A stretch of 64,000 bases of DNA. Source: Angiostrongylus vasorum. Its lineage: Eukaryota; Nematoda; Chromadorea; Rhabditida; Metastrongylidae. Of the stretch, positions 24,640 to 36,374 are shown piece after piece. The translations under genes were made by a program, and so were the position numbers. The notes beneath the pieces are model-generated. The model saw only the letters and a program-made list of their open reading frames with translations, did not search any database and was not told the origin of the DNA. The stretch's first letter is position 1. The number at the start of each line of letters is the position of its first letter. The DNA lies in assembly GCA_018806985.1 (NCBI GenBank), contig JADANN010000099.1, positions 3,753,501-3,817,500 on the forward strand. Direction: 5' to 3'.

Positions 24640-24985
24640 TTTTTTATCATATTTTTTTGTTCCGCATGACCCATTATCACATCTACTGTGCGGATCTCAG
24701 AACTGTCTTGCATTCGATTCTTTTCCTTGCATCCAACATCCACAATGATCCTCGAACATTTCGCGTGTTGTTTCACCTGCTGCTTGAGCATTTCGTTTTC
24801 TTTATGAATAGCGTAGAATGTTGATCGAGTCAATTCTGCTTGCGATCTTGGAGATAACCAGGCTAAGGCGTTCCTACGTGGATTGGAAGAGAACCTGGAG
24901 GAGATCGTGCGAGGCGGGGGTCGAACTATCGCCTTTACTTTCTGAGCGACGTCATCACCAGCCACTGCGCTATCCCCACCAAACG
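24640..24985 (-). mobile_element. SINE-2 copy, nearly complete
   Basis: On the minus strand the head GTGGGGATAGCGCAGTGGC (A box) and ATAGTTCGACCCCCGCC (B box) is tRNA-like. It continues into GAATTGACTCGATCAACATT and CTCAAGCAGCAG and ends with GATCCGCACAGTAGATGTG followed by ATGGGTCATG. It lacks the central domain seen in the copies at 3.8 and 54.3 kb. Length is about 345 bp. Confidence 0.75.
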
Positions 24986-25014
24986 ACAACGATGTAGGGA
25001 CACAAACTGGTAGT

Positions 25015-25265
25015 GAACCCAGTTAAGTTGATGTTGCAGTCGAAATCACAATCGAAATTCCCGCTGACGGGTGATTGCTGATAGAATCGCTGACTTAGAA
25101 AAGGACAAGTAAGCGGCTCGACGGTTGAGTGGATTAACAACAGATCCCTCGGAAAGGGTAGTCGCAGTTTCGAAACACAGATGAGTACTCATATCTTAGC
25201 TTCCTTTTGCTGCATTTCACATATTACCTCGCCACGAAAGAAAAAGCTGAGGCAAGTAAAAGTTA
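25015..25265 (+). mobile_element. SINE-3 copy, diverged
   Basis: Starts with a decayed AACCCAGTTAAGTTGATG block and the GACGGGTGATTGCTGATAG block. A tRNA-like section follows (GACGGTTGAGTGGATTAAC A-box region; GTCGCAGTTTCGAAACAC B-box region). It ends in the SINE-3 tail TGCATTTCACATATTACCTC and GAGGCAAGTAAAAGTTA. It abuts the family C repeat. Confidence 0.6.
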
Positions 25266-25269
25266 CTTG

Positions 25270-25660
25270 ATACTTGAATGGCCCGTCTTCACTGGCTGCG
25301 CAGGCCCCAGCATAAACTCCATATTTCGGAGATTTGCCGATTAAGCCATTGTGCTTTTCTGGAATCTCGAGGTCAGCCTGGCAAAAGTCTACCCCCATGT
25401 CTTCACCACCACAGGCAATCGAGACCCCTTGTGGATCAGAGGGCGATTTGCCACCATGCGACTTTGATTCCAGCACGGTGGTGGATCCTAGTGTTGGTTA
25501 ACTCTTAGCTGGCCTTTCTGATGGAAACGCCGGACTCCTTCTCAGCTTAGGAGACCCTGCCCGAGGGATGAAGGTTCGCGCTGTACATCGCAGCCCGACA
25601 CCCAGGAATACCTCCAAGCTACGATGAGGCGGTAAACCTTGGCAGGGTGATGTCGCTTAC
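25270..25660 (+). repeat. Repeat family C, copy 2
   Basis: About 390 bp, well matched to 28108-28480. Key blocks are GTCTTCACTGGCTGCGCAG, CTCGAGGTCAGCCTGGC, GTGGATCAGAGGGCGATTTG, CTTCTCAGCTTAGGAGACC and CGACACCCAGGAATACCTCC, ending near CGATGAGGCGGTAAACC. No coding potential or terminal repeats were seen. Confidence 0.7.
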
Positions 25661-26454
25661 GTACAAAATATATCTTACTTTTATTGCATTGCTTGTAGTA
25701 GAATTGTAAAATTGATTATTTCTTTTTTATAGCCAATATAGAATAAATGCTTCAAGACAGTTTTTCATGAGAATTAGAGGGGTAAGGAAAAGGTGACGCT
25801 CGATTTAAAATAGTATGGACAGTTGCTTGAAAAAGGAACGCCATTGTTGATTACTAAAGATAGTAAAACCAGTACTGAGGTGACACATCGATCTCAACAA
25901 TCATGTCTGACGACATCTATTGAATTTCCTCTCAAATTACCTCTTAGATTCTAGTATTTACTTGCCATCTGGTTGATTTTAACAAGTAGCTCAAACGAAT
26001 ACACTCGTGTTTCCCCTACAATGACCAGAGTTTCTCAGGAAATGAAAAAAATTAACAAGTGAATGCCTGAATGAATGTTGGTGGGAAAGGTGCCAGTTGT
26101 TACGAGAGGCAGTTAAACTTACGATTGTGTATCCTTCGAAACTTCCTCCGTCCTCAGCTGTCCAGTTCATAGACCTCTTCGCTTTCACAGCGTCAATCTT
26201 AGAATGTTGACCTTTTTTTCATTTTCGTGCTTTTATTCACCAGTAATCATTAGAAACTGCCTAAGAAACGATTCTGAACAAAAAAAATGACTGATATATT
26301 TCTATACTCTTCAAAAAGAAGCTTCAATTATGCCATTATAATGTGGAACGCAACCACAGTGCTTAACTTCTACTCTACAGCCTCTTTCTTCACGGCAGGA
26401 CAATAACAGGCACTAAATAAAAAGCTAAGCATTGTGGTTTTGACTACAGTCTTA
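25661..26454. other. No gene recognised
   Basis: A small block near 26385-26430 (GGCAGGACAATAACAGGCAC then TAAATAAAAAG) resembles the SINE-3 tail end. Nothing else recognised. Confidence 0.45.
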
Positions 26455-26870
26455 TCTTAACTGGGTTCAATGCCGATTTGTGCTCCCAGATCATTCCCGT
26501 TGGCGGGTCATTTCTGATGGCATCACTAGGGTGAAAAAAATGACTGAGAGAAAGCCAAGTGTTAGGATGGTTACAACTACAGTGAAGCTGAAATATTTAC
26601 GAAATTAGGACCACAGGCCAGATTCGAAACCGCGGCTACCTTTACGGCGACTTACGTGCTACCCACAGCAGCACCGAGACCCTTGCATTGTCTTTCTATT
26701 AGTCATTTTTTGCCCTAACAGTAGCAGGGTTCTAATCGCGGGGTAATCGTGGGTTCTAAGCAGGCGTAGTAGGCTCCCAGTTGTGTAGATGTCTCAGCAT
26801 CGCAATGGTCATATTACACATAATAAGCTGCTATGAAAAAAATAATAGCCAGTAAACAAAATTGAAATAT
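26455..26870. mobile_element. Nested SINE-3 pieces
   Basis: Three SINE-3 pieces are nested. Plus-strand 5' blocks run 26455-26550 (AACTGGGTTCAATGCCGATT and CCGTTGGCGGG). A minus-strand piece follows at about 26575-26690, with a tRNA-like head (GTGGGTAGCACGTAAGTCGC and GCGGTTTCGAATCTGG on the minus strand) and the AAATATTTCAGCTTCACTG block. A plus-strand 3' piece with the tail ends at about 26865 (ATAGCCAGTAAACAAAATT). Confidence 0.55.
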
Positions 26871-28107
26871 GACCCCACATATAGCTGTTAATCGTCATTT
26901 TTAAAAGTTTTTCTTTTAGTGAAGACCTGCGCAAAGAGTATTTCAAAGCTCACATTTCTCAGTGTTGCCAACGTGTTCGAAGATTGGGATAGCAAACAAC
27001 TGTTGATATTGAATTCTTTAGCAATGCACCACCACAGCGTGGAATTCCAGGAGAGCAACTGTCACCGCCTAGTAATAACATTGCAGAATATACTTGTAAA
27101 AGACCGAACATCTACTTCAAAGGGAACATTCCTTTAACGAATAAAAGACGAAATGTGATGAAAAGCTCAAGAAGATTAAAAACATGTCAGCGACAAGGTG
27201 TCATAATTCGAGGGTTCTTGGAAATCCGATCGAGCTAAATGTGTGAGGGAAGTGTAAAAAATAAATACGATAGCGATCAAATTGGTTAGATCGAATATCA
27301 GAGCTGGTACCAGGAGAAGTCATACTGCAAATAAAGTATTTTCCAAAAAAACTCCATATATCCTTTTAACGGGTCGAAGTTATCTTTAACTTTGGATGTT
27401 CAAAGAGAAGTGATTGTGACGTCGAGCGTTCTTATGCTCAGCAGAAATTCGTTCGAAAGTACAGAAAAAGTCCACCTCATTGATAGTAATGACTGATGTT
27501 CGGTGGACGTCTTCTCAGGTTAGTGATCCTCTCAATGTAAACTGGTTTTTTCATAGATAAGTGAACTTTTTGTAAAAATAGGAAACGAAAATCCATTCCC
27601 CGACATAGCAATATAGCTCGAATACAATAAATTGTTTCAATAGTCGATGCGTTTGTCAACAAAAAAGCACTGTTCATGTCCGCTCTGTCCGTACCCGGTG
27701 ACCGGAGATAACAAATTGGAAAAAGTAGGAAGGGAATCTTTTAAGAAATGACTTGAAGAATTGGAATTTTGATTAAGAACGTGGGTTAGTGGTGAGCCTC
27801 TGGTGCGGCAAATTCTTGTTAAGCCAGCGAAGTGGAAAGCCGAGTGTTTCGGCTAAGGACTCGATGCTCTTGAGAGTATTGCCACTGGCATAACGGTGCT
27901 AGTTATGTATAAAACTTAAATCTTCTCCATGACGCTTCCGTGGTGTCGTAAAGAGAAACTTAATTGATGGTTTAAACGATGAGAAAAACGGATACTGAAT
28001 ACTAATGTGTGACAAGTAGAAGGAATGAGGAGATGCAAAAAAAGCATCTCACACTTGTTATGTCCCAATATGTCATTCAACAAGAGATAGACTTACTTAA
28101 TTGGTTA
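26871..28107. other. No gene recognised
   Basis: The plus-strand frame 26919-27137 and the minus-strand frame 27477-27677 have no recognisable domain or paired splice sites. Confidence 0.45.
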
Positions 28108-28480
28108 GTTGGATGGTCCATCCTCACTGCTTGTGTGGCCCCCCAGCATAATCTCCATTTTATCGGAGTTTTGCTGGTTTAGCTATTGTGGTTCGCTGGA
28201 GTCCCGAGGTCAGCCATGCCGAAAGTCTGCTCCAGGTCGTCATCACAACAGGCAGTCGCCGTCTTTGTGGATCAGAGGGAGATTTGCCACAATGAGACTA
28301 GTTCGATACCAGGGCAGTGGTGGATTCTGGTACTGGTTTACTCCTAGCTGAGCTTCCTGATGGAAAAGTGGGAGGAGGGATTAATACCAGGCTGTACATC
28401 GCACTCCCGACACCCAGGAACACCTCCCAGCCACGATAAGGCGGTAAATCGGTGGGAGGCGAGATAGACTTATTCTTGGA
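28108..28480 (+). repeat. Repeat family C, copy 3
   Basis: Matches 25270-25660 over its full length: CATCCTCACTGCTTGTG, GTCCCGAGGTCAGCC, GTGGATCAGAGGGAGATTTG, CGACACCCAGGAACACCTCC and CGATAAGGCGGTAAATC. All three family C copies in the window lie on the plus strand. Confidence 0.7.
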
Positions 28481-28544
28481 AACTCATTCACTGATTCTGC
28501 TCCACATGCATCCACACTTCCATCACTTTTCGTTAATATGAGTA

Positions 28545-28765
28545 TTTCCCAACATCCACAATGATGCTGAGATATTTGCAAAACTCTGGACCGGAGCTAA
28601 ACTGGGTTCGTTGCCGATTTGAGCTACCTAGATCAATCCCTGTTGACCGATGATTGCTGATGGTGCTGATCGAAAGAATTACCTGAGAGACAGGCGAAAC
28701 GATGGACCCGCGTGGTGTGGTGGTGAAAGCGCTGGCCCACGGAAAGCGCAGTCGTACCGAGATAG
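28545..28765. mobile_element. SINE-3 head-to-head pair
   Basis: A short minus-strand piece (28550-28600; complement of the CTCAGCATCATTGTGG tail block) is followed directly by a plus-strand piece beginning AACTGGGTTCGTTGCCGATT at about 28604. The plus piece runs through GAGAGACAGGCGAAACGATG to GCGTGGTGTGGTGGTGAAAG, where it is cut by a PLE-A terminal repeat. Confidence 0.65.
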
Positions 28766-28767
28766 GA

Positions 28768-29062
28768 TCTTCTTCAGTGAATACCGCACGAATGAGCATG
28801 TACCCAGTGTCCTTTTATACTAGGACTATTATCAACGGGTATCAACAACAACTGCTCTGTATAAAAAGACACTGCCAGGTGTGCATGCTCATTCGTGTGG
28901 CGTTCACTGAAGAAAATCCCGTCTCGGTACGACAACGGAGACGTCACATCGAGATCACTAACAACTGTGGACCACCGACACGGATCATCGGTTGTGATGA
29001 ACACGAAGACGTCGAAACGTTAGCCGAAATAAATCTATTTATCAACCTCGAGTAAGCTCAAC
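28768..29062 (+). mobile_element. PLE-A terminal repeat with internal inverted repeat
   Basis: The left half (28768-28822) and 28858-28915 are inverted copies of about 50 nt around a loop of roughly 35 nt. A hammerhead-like block follows at 28988-29027: helix I TCGGTT/AGCCGA, GAAA at 29014-29017 and ACGT. The core begins GTGATGA instead of CTGATGA and helix II has one mismatch, so it is probably inactive. The tail AACCTCGAGTAAGCTCAAC ends near 29060. Confidence 0.7.
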
Positions 29063-30950
29063 AATTTAAATACACATAAAGTTTTCAGTTCATTTTGCGA
29101 AAAACTTCAGCCAGGCCAATCGAATTTCTTTGGATGCGTCTAGTTCTCAAGTGGATTTCTAGACTGATGTCACCCACCCGATATTTTTAAAATGGAAAAA
29201 CCACTGAGGACTAAGGAAATGATGTTAAAAATTGAAATGCATAAGCACATTATTTTAAAAGACATAATAATAAATACACAGTAAGTCACACAAACGATGA
29301 CACCAGTCTGCAGTGTGGAGGAAATATTTCAGCCAGAGTTCATGCACCCTCCTTATTTTGAGGAAGGCGAAAACATAGAAGACGCTTTTACAAGCAAATC
29401 ATGTCGGCTTGTTAGAATGGAAAGATAAGCTGTGCAATCACGCGCTTCCCGTAATCGTATTGGATTTACAAATTCGGTTTAACCGTTTATAGTTTGAAAA
29501 GAGCTAACTTCAAGAAAAGAATTTGCAGTTTTTTAAGAACTCACTCTCCCCCCACTCATGAATAATATTTGTGGTGGCATGTAATATCACTCACTTACTA
29601 TGAAGGATAATATGTTGTTTGGGGAAAAAAAAACAGCAAGAGAATTGGAATCTACACCCAAGCGCATTGCATTCGTGGCTACCAAAAGGTTATTCATTCC
29701 GGTTGTTTTTGGATCAGCAATGTCGTCAAATCCTACCTAAGCGACAACAACCCGACTAGTGAACTAAGTAACACGCTGATGTCTCATTTCACTAACCATC
29801 GACTCGTCAGTACTAAGCGAATTATTGTTCACTTTTTATCGTTTTTATTCATCAAATGGCATCGCTGTAAGGTTTTCGCTCGGGCTCGAAATACCAGTGA
29901 ACCAGAGCCACAAGCGTTACGACGGATCACAATGCACTACCCCCTAATTCTAGAAAAAAAACACGTCAATTTGGGGTCAGTTTTAAAAAAAGAAGTAGAA
30001 GAAGGCGTCAGTTACTCATAGAGCAGCCTTCTGTAATTAGCAAGTACTGAATAAGTCAAGTATCCTGAAATTTCTCTAGTAGGCTTACTATGGCTCAAAT
30101 TCGCACTTTCGCAATATTCGGCGGAAATTATTAAGAGCATTATTGTTGAAAAAGCCCTGAGCGCTATAAAAAACGGGTAGTACTGAAAGTCGAGCGACTA
30201 AACTGAGGTCGAATCCTGCAAAGAACTGCATTATAATAAAAAGTAAAATAGTGTGGTCATCGATTTACTTCAGAAACTGGCAAATTATCCCGTATTTCAG
30301 CAAAAAGATACACATTTGTTTGAAAGTGACCGAACAACTAGGCATCCGCGAGTTAAAAAGAGGTGTGTATTCGAAAAAGCAAAGCTAAGTTGTTTTAAGC
30401 ATTTTAGTGCTATTTCGGAGGGAAAAATATGATAAAGCAAGCTGGAAACTTTGTGAATTGAAAACCTTATTATCCGCTGAGAAATTAGCCGACCCGACTC
30501 CGCCTGGTTCAAAGGGAATTTGAATGCCACATTGTTAGCTAGTTCTGGTGTGAATTGGCTTCACATGGTGCAGTGTGAATTACTGACCAATATTTATTCA
30601 CCCTCTTGCTTAGTCAGACATGTTTACTTGCTAGACACGATCTGCTGCTGACAGATGTTCTCACGACTTATTTCCTGTAAAACGTGCTCAGGATGTAGCC
30701 TTAAGGGTGAAAAAAAGTTTCGGTCAATGACCAGGCATTAACACACATGTTTTTAAAGGCGTAATAGTCACACTTTTGCTGGGATAACTGTTGGGGTTGA
30801 TTAAATGACTGGCAATTGATTGATAAACTGGTTATTGACTAGGTAGTTGAGCAGGGAAGTCCCTAACAAACAACAAATATTGACTTAATTGTACGGCAAT
30901 GTAAAACTTTTTATCCACTGGCCATTACTCTTCCAGGACATGAAAAGGAC
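29063..30950. other. No gene recognised
   Basis: AT-rich sequence. A TTTTGAGGAAGGCGAAAAC string at about 29351-29369 weakly recalls the PLE-B hammerhead core. Frames at 29779-30021 (+) and 30297-30530 (-) show no motif. Confidence 0.45.
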
Positions 30951-31222
30951 AAAGGATAAAGCTCTCGTCGTTGATCAATCCCTAGGGGATGTGCAATGCA
31001 TTTGCCTTCACTGGGCGTCGTTGGAGTTGACTGAATGCTTATCTGGCTCTTATAATGACTGGCGGTGGCCCACCGATATACCGAGCCAGTGCTGCTATCC
31101 TCCTAGACAACTCTGGCACCAATTTGCTGACCCTGGAGGGATGGAAGGCTTGGTGAGCCACGGGTACGGGGATCGATCCCATGTGTGTGTCGCAGGGCGC
31201 CTCCGACCACTGCGTCACTGCA
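30951..31222 (-). mobile_element. SINE-1 copy 4
   Basis: Reverse-oriented SINE-1 of full length. The tail complement is at 30951-30985 (AAAGGATAAAGCTCTCG). The complement of the central block (CCTAGACAACTCTGGCACC) is at about 31102-31120, and the head complement (GCGCCTCCGACCACTGCG) ends near 31215. Confidence 0.88.
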
Positions 31223-31324
31223 GTGTTGGGATGTGGTCCGCCTCCAATAATAGCTACCATGAGCACAAGGACCTTCAACATTACCGGGTTCAGCTTGCCC
31301 GTTTCTATGGCTTACTCAGGGCAG

Positions 31325-31690
31325 GGGTATGATGTAAAATACAACCACAATGATGCTGAGATATTTGTCAAATTGGACCCCCAGGCCAGACCCAACGGCT
31401 ATTACCGTTCCCGGGGGGTACACATGTTATGCAACATCACCACCCAGTCTGGCCCTTCCTTTGCTTATCTCTCAGCCTGTCCTTTCACCCTAACGATGCC
31501 ATTAGCAGTCAGCCTCAGCCTAACTCGGTTTGACTTCGATTTCCATATCATTCCCGTTGGAGGGTGACCGTGATGGCCCCGTTACAGGTGCGCCCCCGAT
31601 AAGAGGGTAGTCGCGCTTCAATCTAGGCTGTAGTCCAAGTTTTACAAACATCTCGACATCATTGTGTTTCCACATTTTTTGTTTTAGTTC
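31325..31690. mobile_element. SINE-3 head-to-head pair
   Basis: The minus-strand half starts at about 31325 (ACAACCACAATGATGCTGAG) and runs to about 31510. The plus-strand half is recognisable at about 31585-31675 (AACATCTCGACATCATTGTG). A diverged middle block (TCATTCCCGTTGGAGGGTG) lies between them. Confidence 0.6.
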
Positions 31691-32274
31691 AGCAGTAAAT
31701 AATGAAAAGATAGAAGAAAACAAACCAGTAAAAACAAGAAAAGAATGAATGAGAAGCAGAAATGCTACCAATAATAAAATTTCAGTAGTCTTTTGAACTC
31801 ATGTGCACATTCATAGAGCTCAAAGAATCAGAAGTAGTCCTACAACCATCAAGAGTGAAGAATTATTGAAAAAGACATGAAACTTGAAGCACGGAATCGG
31901 CGATGGACCACTCCGTGCACAAGCATAATCAATGTCACAATTACTTGCTACTGTTCTGAATCTTCACCAGACATCTCACGTTATAGGCTGCATGCCCAAC
32001 TAAAGCAGTATGCCGATACTAAGAATCACCGCCGGCCAGTTAGAGACCTAGTCGTGAGGCATCAGACTTCCCACCAAAGGTCTGTGACTTCATGAAAAAA
32101 GAACAGGTGGCTCAACAAGCAATAAATCATTCTCGATGCCCCAGTACACTTGGCGCTTCTTCCTACAACACTAGGAAAACATTGACAAGCAATCAAATCC
32201 TGGGCTACAAAAGAAGTTATTGGAATACGAAGGAATTTTAACTTTCCTTTACTGCTCATTCTCTCTTCATAGGA
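31691..32274. other. No gene recognised
   Basis: No recognisable gene. Short frames only. Confidence 0.45.
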
Positions 32275-32880
32275 AGATACTATGTGAAATACAACCACAA
32301 TGATGGTGAGATATGTAAAAGCTAAGGAGTCGTTCAAAAAAAAACGGCGATAACTGGGGCTGTATTTGTAACACTCATAGCATTGTCGCCAATTTTTTAT
32401 TTACTGCCTAGTCATTTTTAACGGCAGGGTGTTATGTGATATAACCATAATGCTGCTGCGATATTTACAATACTCCGGACCGCTGGTGTCTGCGGTGGGG
32501 ACCGAACACGCTATTACCCTTTCCGGGGGGCTAACGCGTTCAACACCACACCATGAGAGCCCATCGTTTCGCGTATCTCTTAGCCGTGTTGTAAAGTTGG
32601 CGACATTGTGATTTATACCGTCGATTCAGCTCAACTGGGTTCATGCCGATTTGTGCTCCCCAGATCAATCTCGTTTATGCGTGGTTGCTGATAGCGTCTA
32701 TGGGTCAATAACACGGTCGATAGATACGGGAAACGAAGGGCTCCCATGGTGTGATGGTCAACGCATTATCCCACGGCAAGGGTAATAGCGTGATCGGTCC
32801 CCCACCGCAGACACCAACGTTCCGGAGTTTTGCACATATCTCAGAAACGTTATGGTTATAACTCATAGCATTGTTGGCCA
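32275..32880. mobile_element. SINE-3 fragment and head-to-head pair
   Basis: A small minus-strand fragment (32285-32325, ACAACCACAATGATGGTGAG) is followed by a well-preserved pair. The minus-strand half is 32380-32625: complement of the tail TTTTTATTTACTGCC, then CATAATGCTGCTGCGATATT and TCTGCGGTGGGGACCGAAC. The plus-strand half is 32637-32880: AACTGGGTTCATGCCGATTT, GTGTGATGGTCAACGC, GTGATCGGTCCCCCACC, then ACATATCTCAG. The arms pair over about 150 bp. Confidence 0.7.
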
Positions 32881-35591
32881 TAAACGCCAGGTTAGAGAAG
32901 ATCTTTGTAAGAAAGCCTAAAACGATGGCCGAACGCGAACGCAGTCTGGAAGGAATTCTGATGGGACCACCGGGCTTAATAAAACGTTCAGCAATTAACC
33001 ACAATAAACAAAGATGAAAATTGTCATAGCATTTTGCTGCGACATGAAACACTTCTGATAAAGAAGTTCTACTGCAGTATTTCCTTTCTTACAGCCCGTT
33101 TCCACATCAACAAATGCTCACTGGCGGAAGAAAACTCTGAATATGTCTTTCTGAGGTCTGAGTTGGGATAGGTTTCCGAGTTTTACTGATTCTCAGCATT
33201 TTTATGGTTGTATTTCAGGTGGTAGCACGCCATGCAAAAAGAACATACAGCATTGTGTCTTCCGCTTAGTCATATTATTATTCCTTCTCTTAATAGAAAG
33301 TAGATCTGAGAATAGAGTTATATAAGCGGCGTCTAAACATTGGAAAAAGATGAGCTAACTGGAACGACACTAGCCATAGAATTATAAAAACATGTGATGA
33401 CAACCTCGCACCAGTTCAACAATATACGACTAATTAATTAATATCTTAAATATAAGTGACTAATGTCTTTGACATCTACCGAGAATATCACCCAACTTTT
33501 GCTATAACCCTTATAGAAAACAAAAAAAAGTTTGACAACCCTGAAACAGAATGCTCTACTATTCGCATTCGTTGACGAACTGAATGTTATTACCGTGACT
33601 TCACAAAAATACAGTATTTTTTACATTGACACTTTACTAAGTCCGTAAGAAAAAGGTGATCGATAGGCCGACATAATCTCGCAACACGTGCTTTCGGGAG
33701 AAGAGCAGGCAAATCAATGACAAATCTACCTACGATTTTATCTTCCGGCGAAACGGTATTGACCGGAAATGACGCTGTCTTACTAACCGAGAGAAGGAAA
33801 AGAAAATAAGTTGGAATAAAAACAGATAGAGATCGACGCTTTTGATTGCAGAATCTTATGTAGGCATAGTCATTCCGCCTAATAATAGAGACGACATTAA
33901 AGAAGAACTGCGCGAGGAAAGCATCCCTAAAGATCCATTCAAGCTCTGATTCTACATCCCAAAACACTTGCCACCGTTCATGTGACGGATCGAAAAGCGA
34001 TTGCTCTCCTTTTCCACTGACAATCTTGCCGGCGTCATGCAGTGCAGACTGGAACAACCACTTACATCTAAACCCAGCGAAAATTTCAATCATTAACCGT
34101 GGAGCGTTTAAACGATATTTTCTTAAACATTTCAGCTTGCATATCGTTCAGCTGAACTACATATTTTAGAACCTCGAACATCACCTTGAGATCCACGAGA
34201 ACCATATCGAGGCACTGGGGCTGGCATATGATGAGAACAGTTGACAACAAAAGTAACCAGAAGAATTGCAAGAAGAATCTAACTAAGGAGAAAACACTTC
34301 CCGTTTCACCTCCACAATTCCTTCTCATCATGCATGTGCTTGAACTGCTATATAAACATTCCATTGTAGACACTTTGTGAACAGACATCTATTTCAAGGT
34401 AACCACCGGAAAAGTGAGCGGACGTGCTAGCGGTTCATGTCAGCTAAGTGCATTCGCATTTTGAAAAGGGACCAAGATACAGTGCAAGAGATTTTTCGAG
34501 AACGTCATTTAAAAGAAAACGGAGTGGAAAAAAATTAAACGGGCGACTTTGAACGAAATGAATGAAGAAATTTCTAAGCCGTTGAATTTGTCCAATGAAC
34601 ATAGAGGACACTACTGTTCTTTTCGAAAGTGCTAGTCCTAGCAACAACATAGATGCACACTTTCTTGTCAAACTAGGCGAGGGCATTGATAGTAGGTTTA
34701 TTCTTTTGCAAACGTTGAGTAAAATCTTGGCAAAATTGTCAGGCTTTTCTATTGCCATAAGCAAACTCAAATTGCCGCACACGTGTTTGCCCTCCAAACG
34801 AAAGGCTCGTTCTTATCCAATTCTGTAATGCATGAACGATTAGCATTGAAGCCACACGTGAGTAAAACCATCTGAGTAGTGGAAATTGAGTTCAACACAG
34901 AAAAACGGACAACTTTTATCAGTGTGATTGAAGTGGATCTGCTTTTCAGAGCTCACAAATGTTTGTTTCTGGTGGTTGTCTAACCTTCTGTCGGCAACGC
35001 GGTGATGTGATCCCTCAACCATGAGGTGTCTACGGGGGAAATGAGCAGCAGAATGAAATCCGAGTACAGTGGGAGATACAATAATATTTAGCAGAAAAAG
35101 TAATTTTGAATACACGATACTCGTGCTAAAATTCGGACAACGAACCAATTGCTTTGCTAGTGAATCAAGCATCCTAGTGAATCGAGTGAAAATGATGGAT
35201 ATGTTCTGCTGTGAACGTCGAGAACATCAATATTATTGCGCCTGTTCGTTGAGAAAATCTATTTTGCAACAAGTTTTACTGATTTTTCCAGACAGCTTCT
35301 TTAACAATTTTTCTGTCTATGACGAATTCACTGGGTTCCTTAAGCTCTGTCATTATCTAGGTATTAGCATGTTATCCTCACAGGGAGTTTCATCACAATT
35401 TCTTACACCTCAGTAATATATCCTGGTATCAGAGTCATTTGTGGCAGATACACACTTTTTTCTGGCTTCCACATATGCCATTTTACACACTGGTCTACGG
35501 AAGAACATCAATTTTCCCACAGTATTGGTCCACATGTCAGAATTTCAGAAAAAACCAATGCTGCGAGTATACAGCACTTGAGTGGTCCCTT
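32881..35591. other. Unassigned region with long minus-strand frames
   Basis: No repeat family was identified in this 2.7-kb stretch. Minus-strand open frames at 33590-34093 (167 codons), 34086-34388, 34444-34797 (117 codons) and 34840-35172 lie in a row. Plus-strand frames at 34595-34828 and 35069-35416 overlap them. The 167-codon frame is rich in Trp and Phe with hydrophobic stretches, and 34086-34388 includes a likely membrane segment (FFWLLLLSTVLII). I found no family signature and no phase-consistent splice pairs. It could be an unrecognised gene or a decayed transposon. Confidence 0.3.
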
Positions 35592-35626
35592 CATTCTTCT
35601 TCTTCTTCTTCTTCTTCCTCCTAGAA
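35592..35626 (+). repeat. TTC microsatellite
   Basis: A run of about nine TTC triplets ending in CCTCCTAG. It forms a pyrimidine tract just ahead of possible splice acceptors. Confidence 0.9.
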
Positions 35627-35639
35627 TTCCCTTTCCTTA

Positions 35640-35891
35640 GCAGAAATCGCTATTATTCTGGATGGCTGCTTGATGGAAAATTTTCCTTCAATCCGGAAAG
35701 ACCAGCAGCTGCCTGTTGTGAACACCTTGGAACAATCAAGCACGGTGATGTCGGGCTTCCATAGAAAGTCACGCTCGAGCGTCATTCGACGTGCTAGTAA
35801 GGGGGCTGTGAAAAAGCCTGAACTTGCAGGCGAATCTTCACGTCAGTTGGAAAGCCTCGTGAACACAGTGGTTGTGAGTCTGCGAAAGTAG
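35640..35891 (+). CDS. Possible last exon, unknown product
   Basis: A plus-strand frame stays open from about 35640 and stops at 35889-35891. It follows a TTCCTTAG acceptor-like sequence and the TTC-rich tract. The peptide includes DGCLMENFPSIRKDQQLPVV, then a basic Ser-rich part (KSRSSVIRRASKGAVKKPE) and ends VVVSLRK. It has no membrane segment. Its composition looks like real coding sequence, but no partner exon or family was identified. Confidence 0.3.
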   Translation, partial: AEIAIILDGCLMENFPSIRKDQQLPVVNTLEQSSTVMSGFHRKSRSSVIRRASKGAVKKPELAGESSRQLESLVNTVVVSLRK

Positions 35892-36064
35892 TGGAAAAAG
35901 TGTCGGGACGCGCATAACATGTGTAGAAAGTCACCTAAGCATCTACGTAAGTCAAATGGAAAAAATGGAAAACAGATCAAAATGTAGAAGGAAGCCATAA
36001 GAAAAGTGAATTTTTCGGAAGCAAATTTAAAAAACCAGAACAAATTCTGCGATGAAGAAGTAAA

Positions 36065-36345
36065 ACATAAGAGAAAAAATTCGCTGCTTTATTCACAAAA
36101 GTGCTGACGTTTTGACGTATTTCTCCTTCTTCGGAGCCTGGCAAGGTCAAGTTTACTGCAATCTACTCTACCAAACACCTCTACAGCCAAAACAGAATAA
36201 TACAAAAAAAAGAATTTCAATTCCATTGGAAACAAAATTGCTTCTCCACTCACTCACCACTTTCTATGAACCTTCCACTGAGTATTTCACATAGAGACCA
36301 ACCGCACAGAGTTCACAAGGGAAGAGCAGTGTGCCTCCGCCACAT
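36065..36345 (-). mobile_element. PLE-B terminal repeat, decayed
   Basis: A reverse-oriented PLE-B terminal repeat. The complement of GAATAAAG lies near 36090. The hammerhead block at about 36102-36140 is mutated in the core (CCGAAGA) and GAAA reads AAAA. The 5' portion keeps the block complementary to GACCAACCGCACAGAGTTCAC near 36296. Confidence 0.65.
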
Positions 36346-36374
36346 TAAAAATTGCAGTCTGAGATGTATTCTTT

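Noticed and set aside
24414..24989. Minus-strand open frame of 191 codons
   Set aside because: Most of it is the SINE-2 copy at 24640-24985, whose sequence recurs at 51.7, 53.0 and 54.5 kb without keeping the frame.
28702..29055. Recurring DEDVETLAE-like peptide in several plus-strand frames
   Set aside because: It is the translation of the hammerhead helix II and GAAA region of PLE-A; conservation there is explained by RNA structure, not protein.
31181..31567. Plus-strand open frame of 128 codons
   Set aside because: It runs across the SINE-1 head and the SINE-3 pair, so it is a repeat-derived frame.
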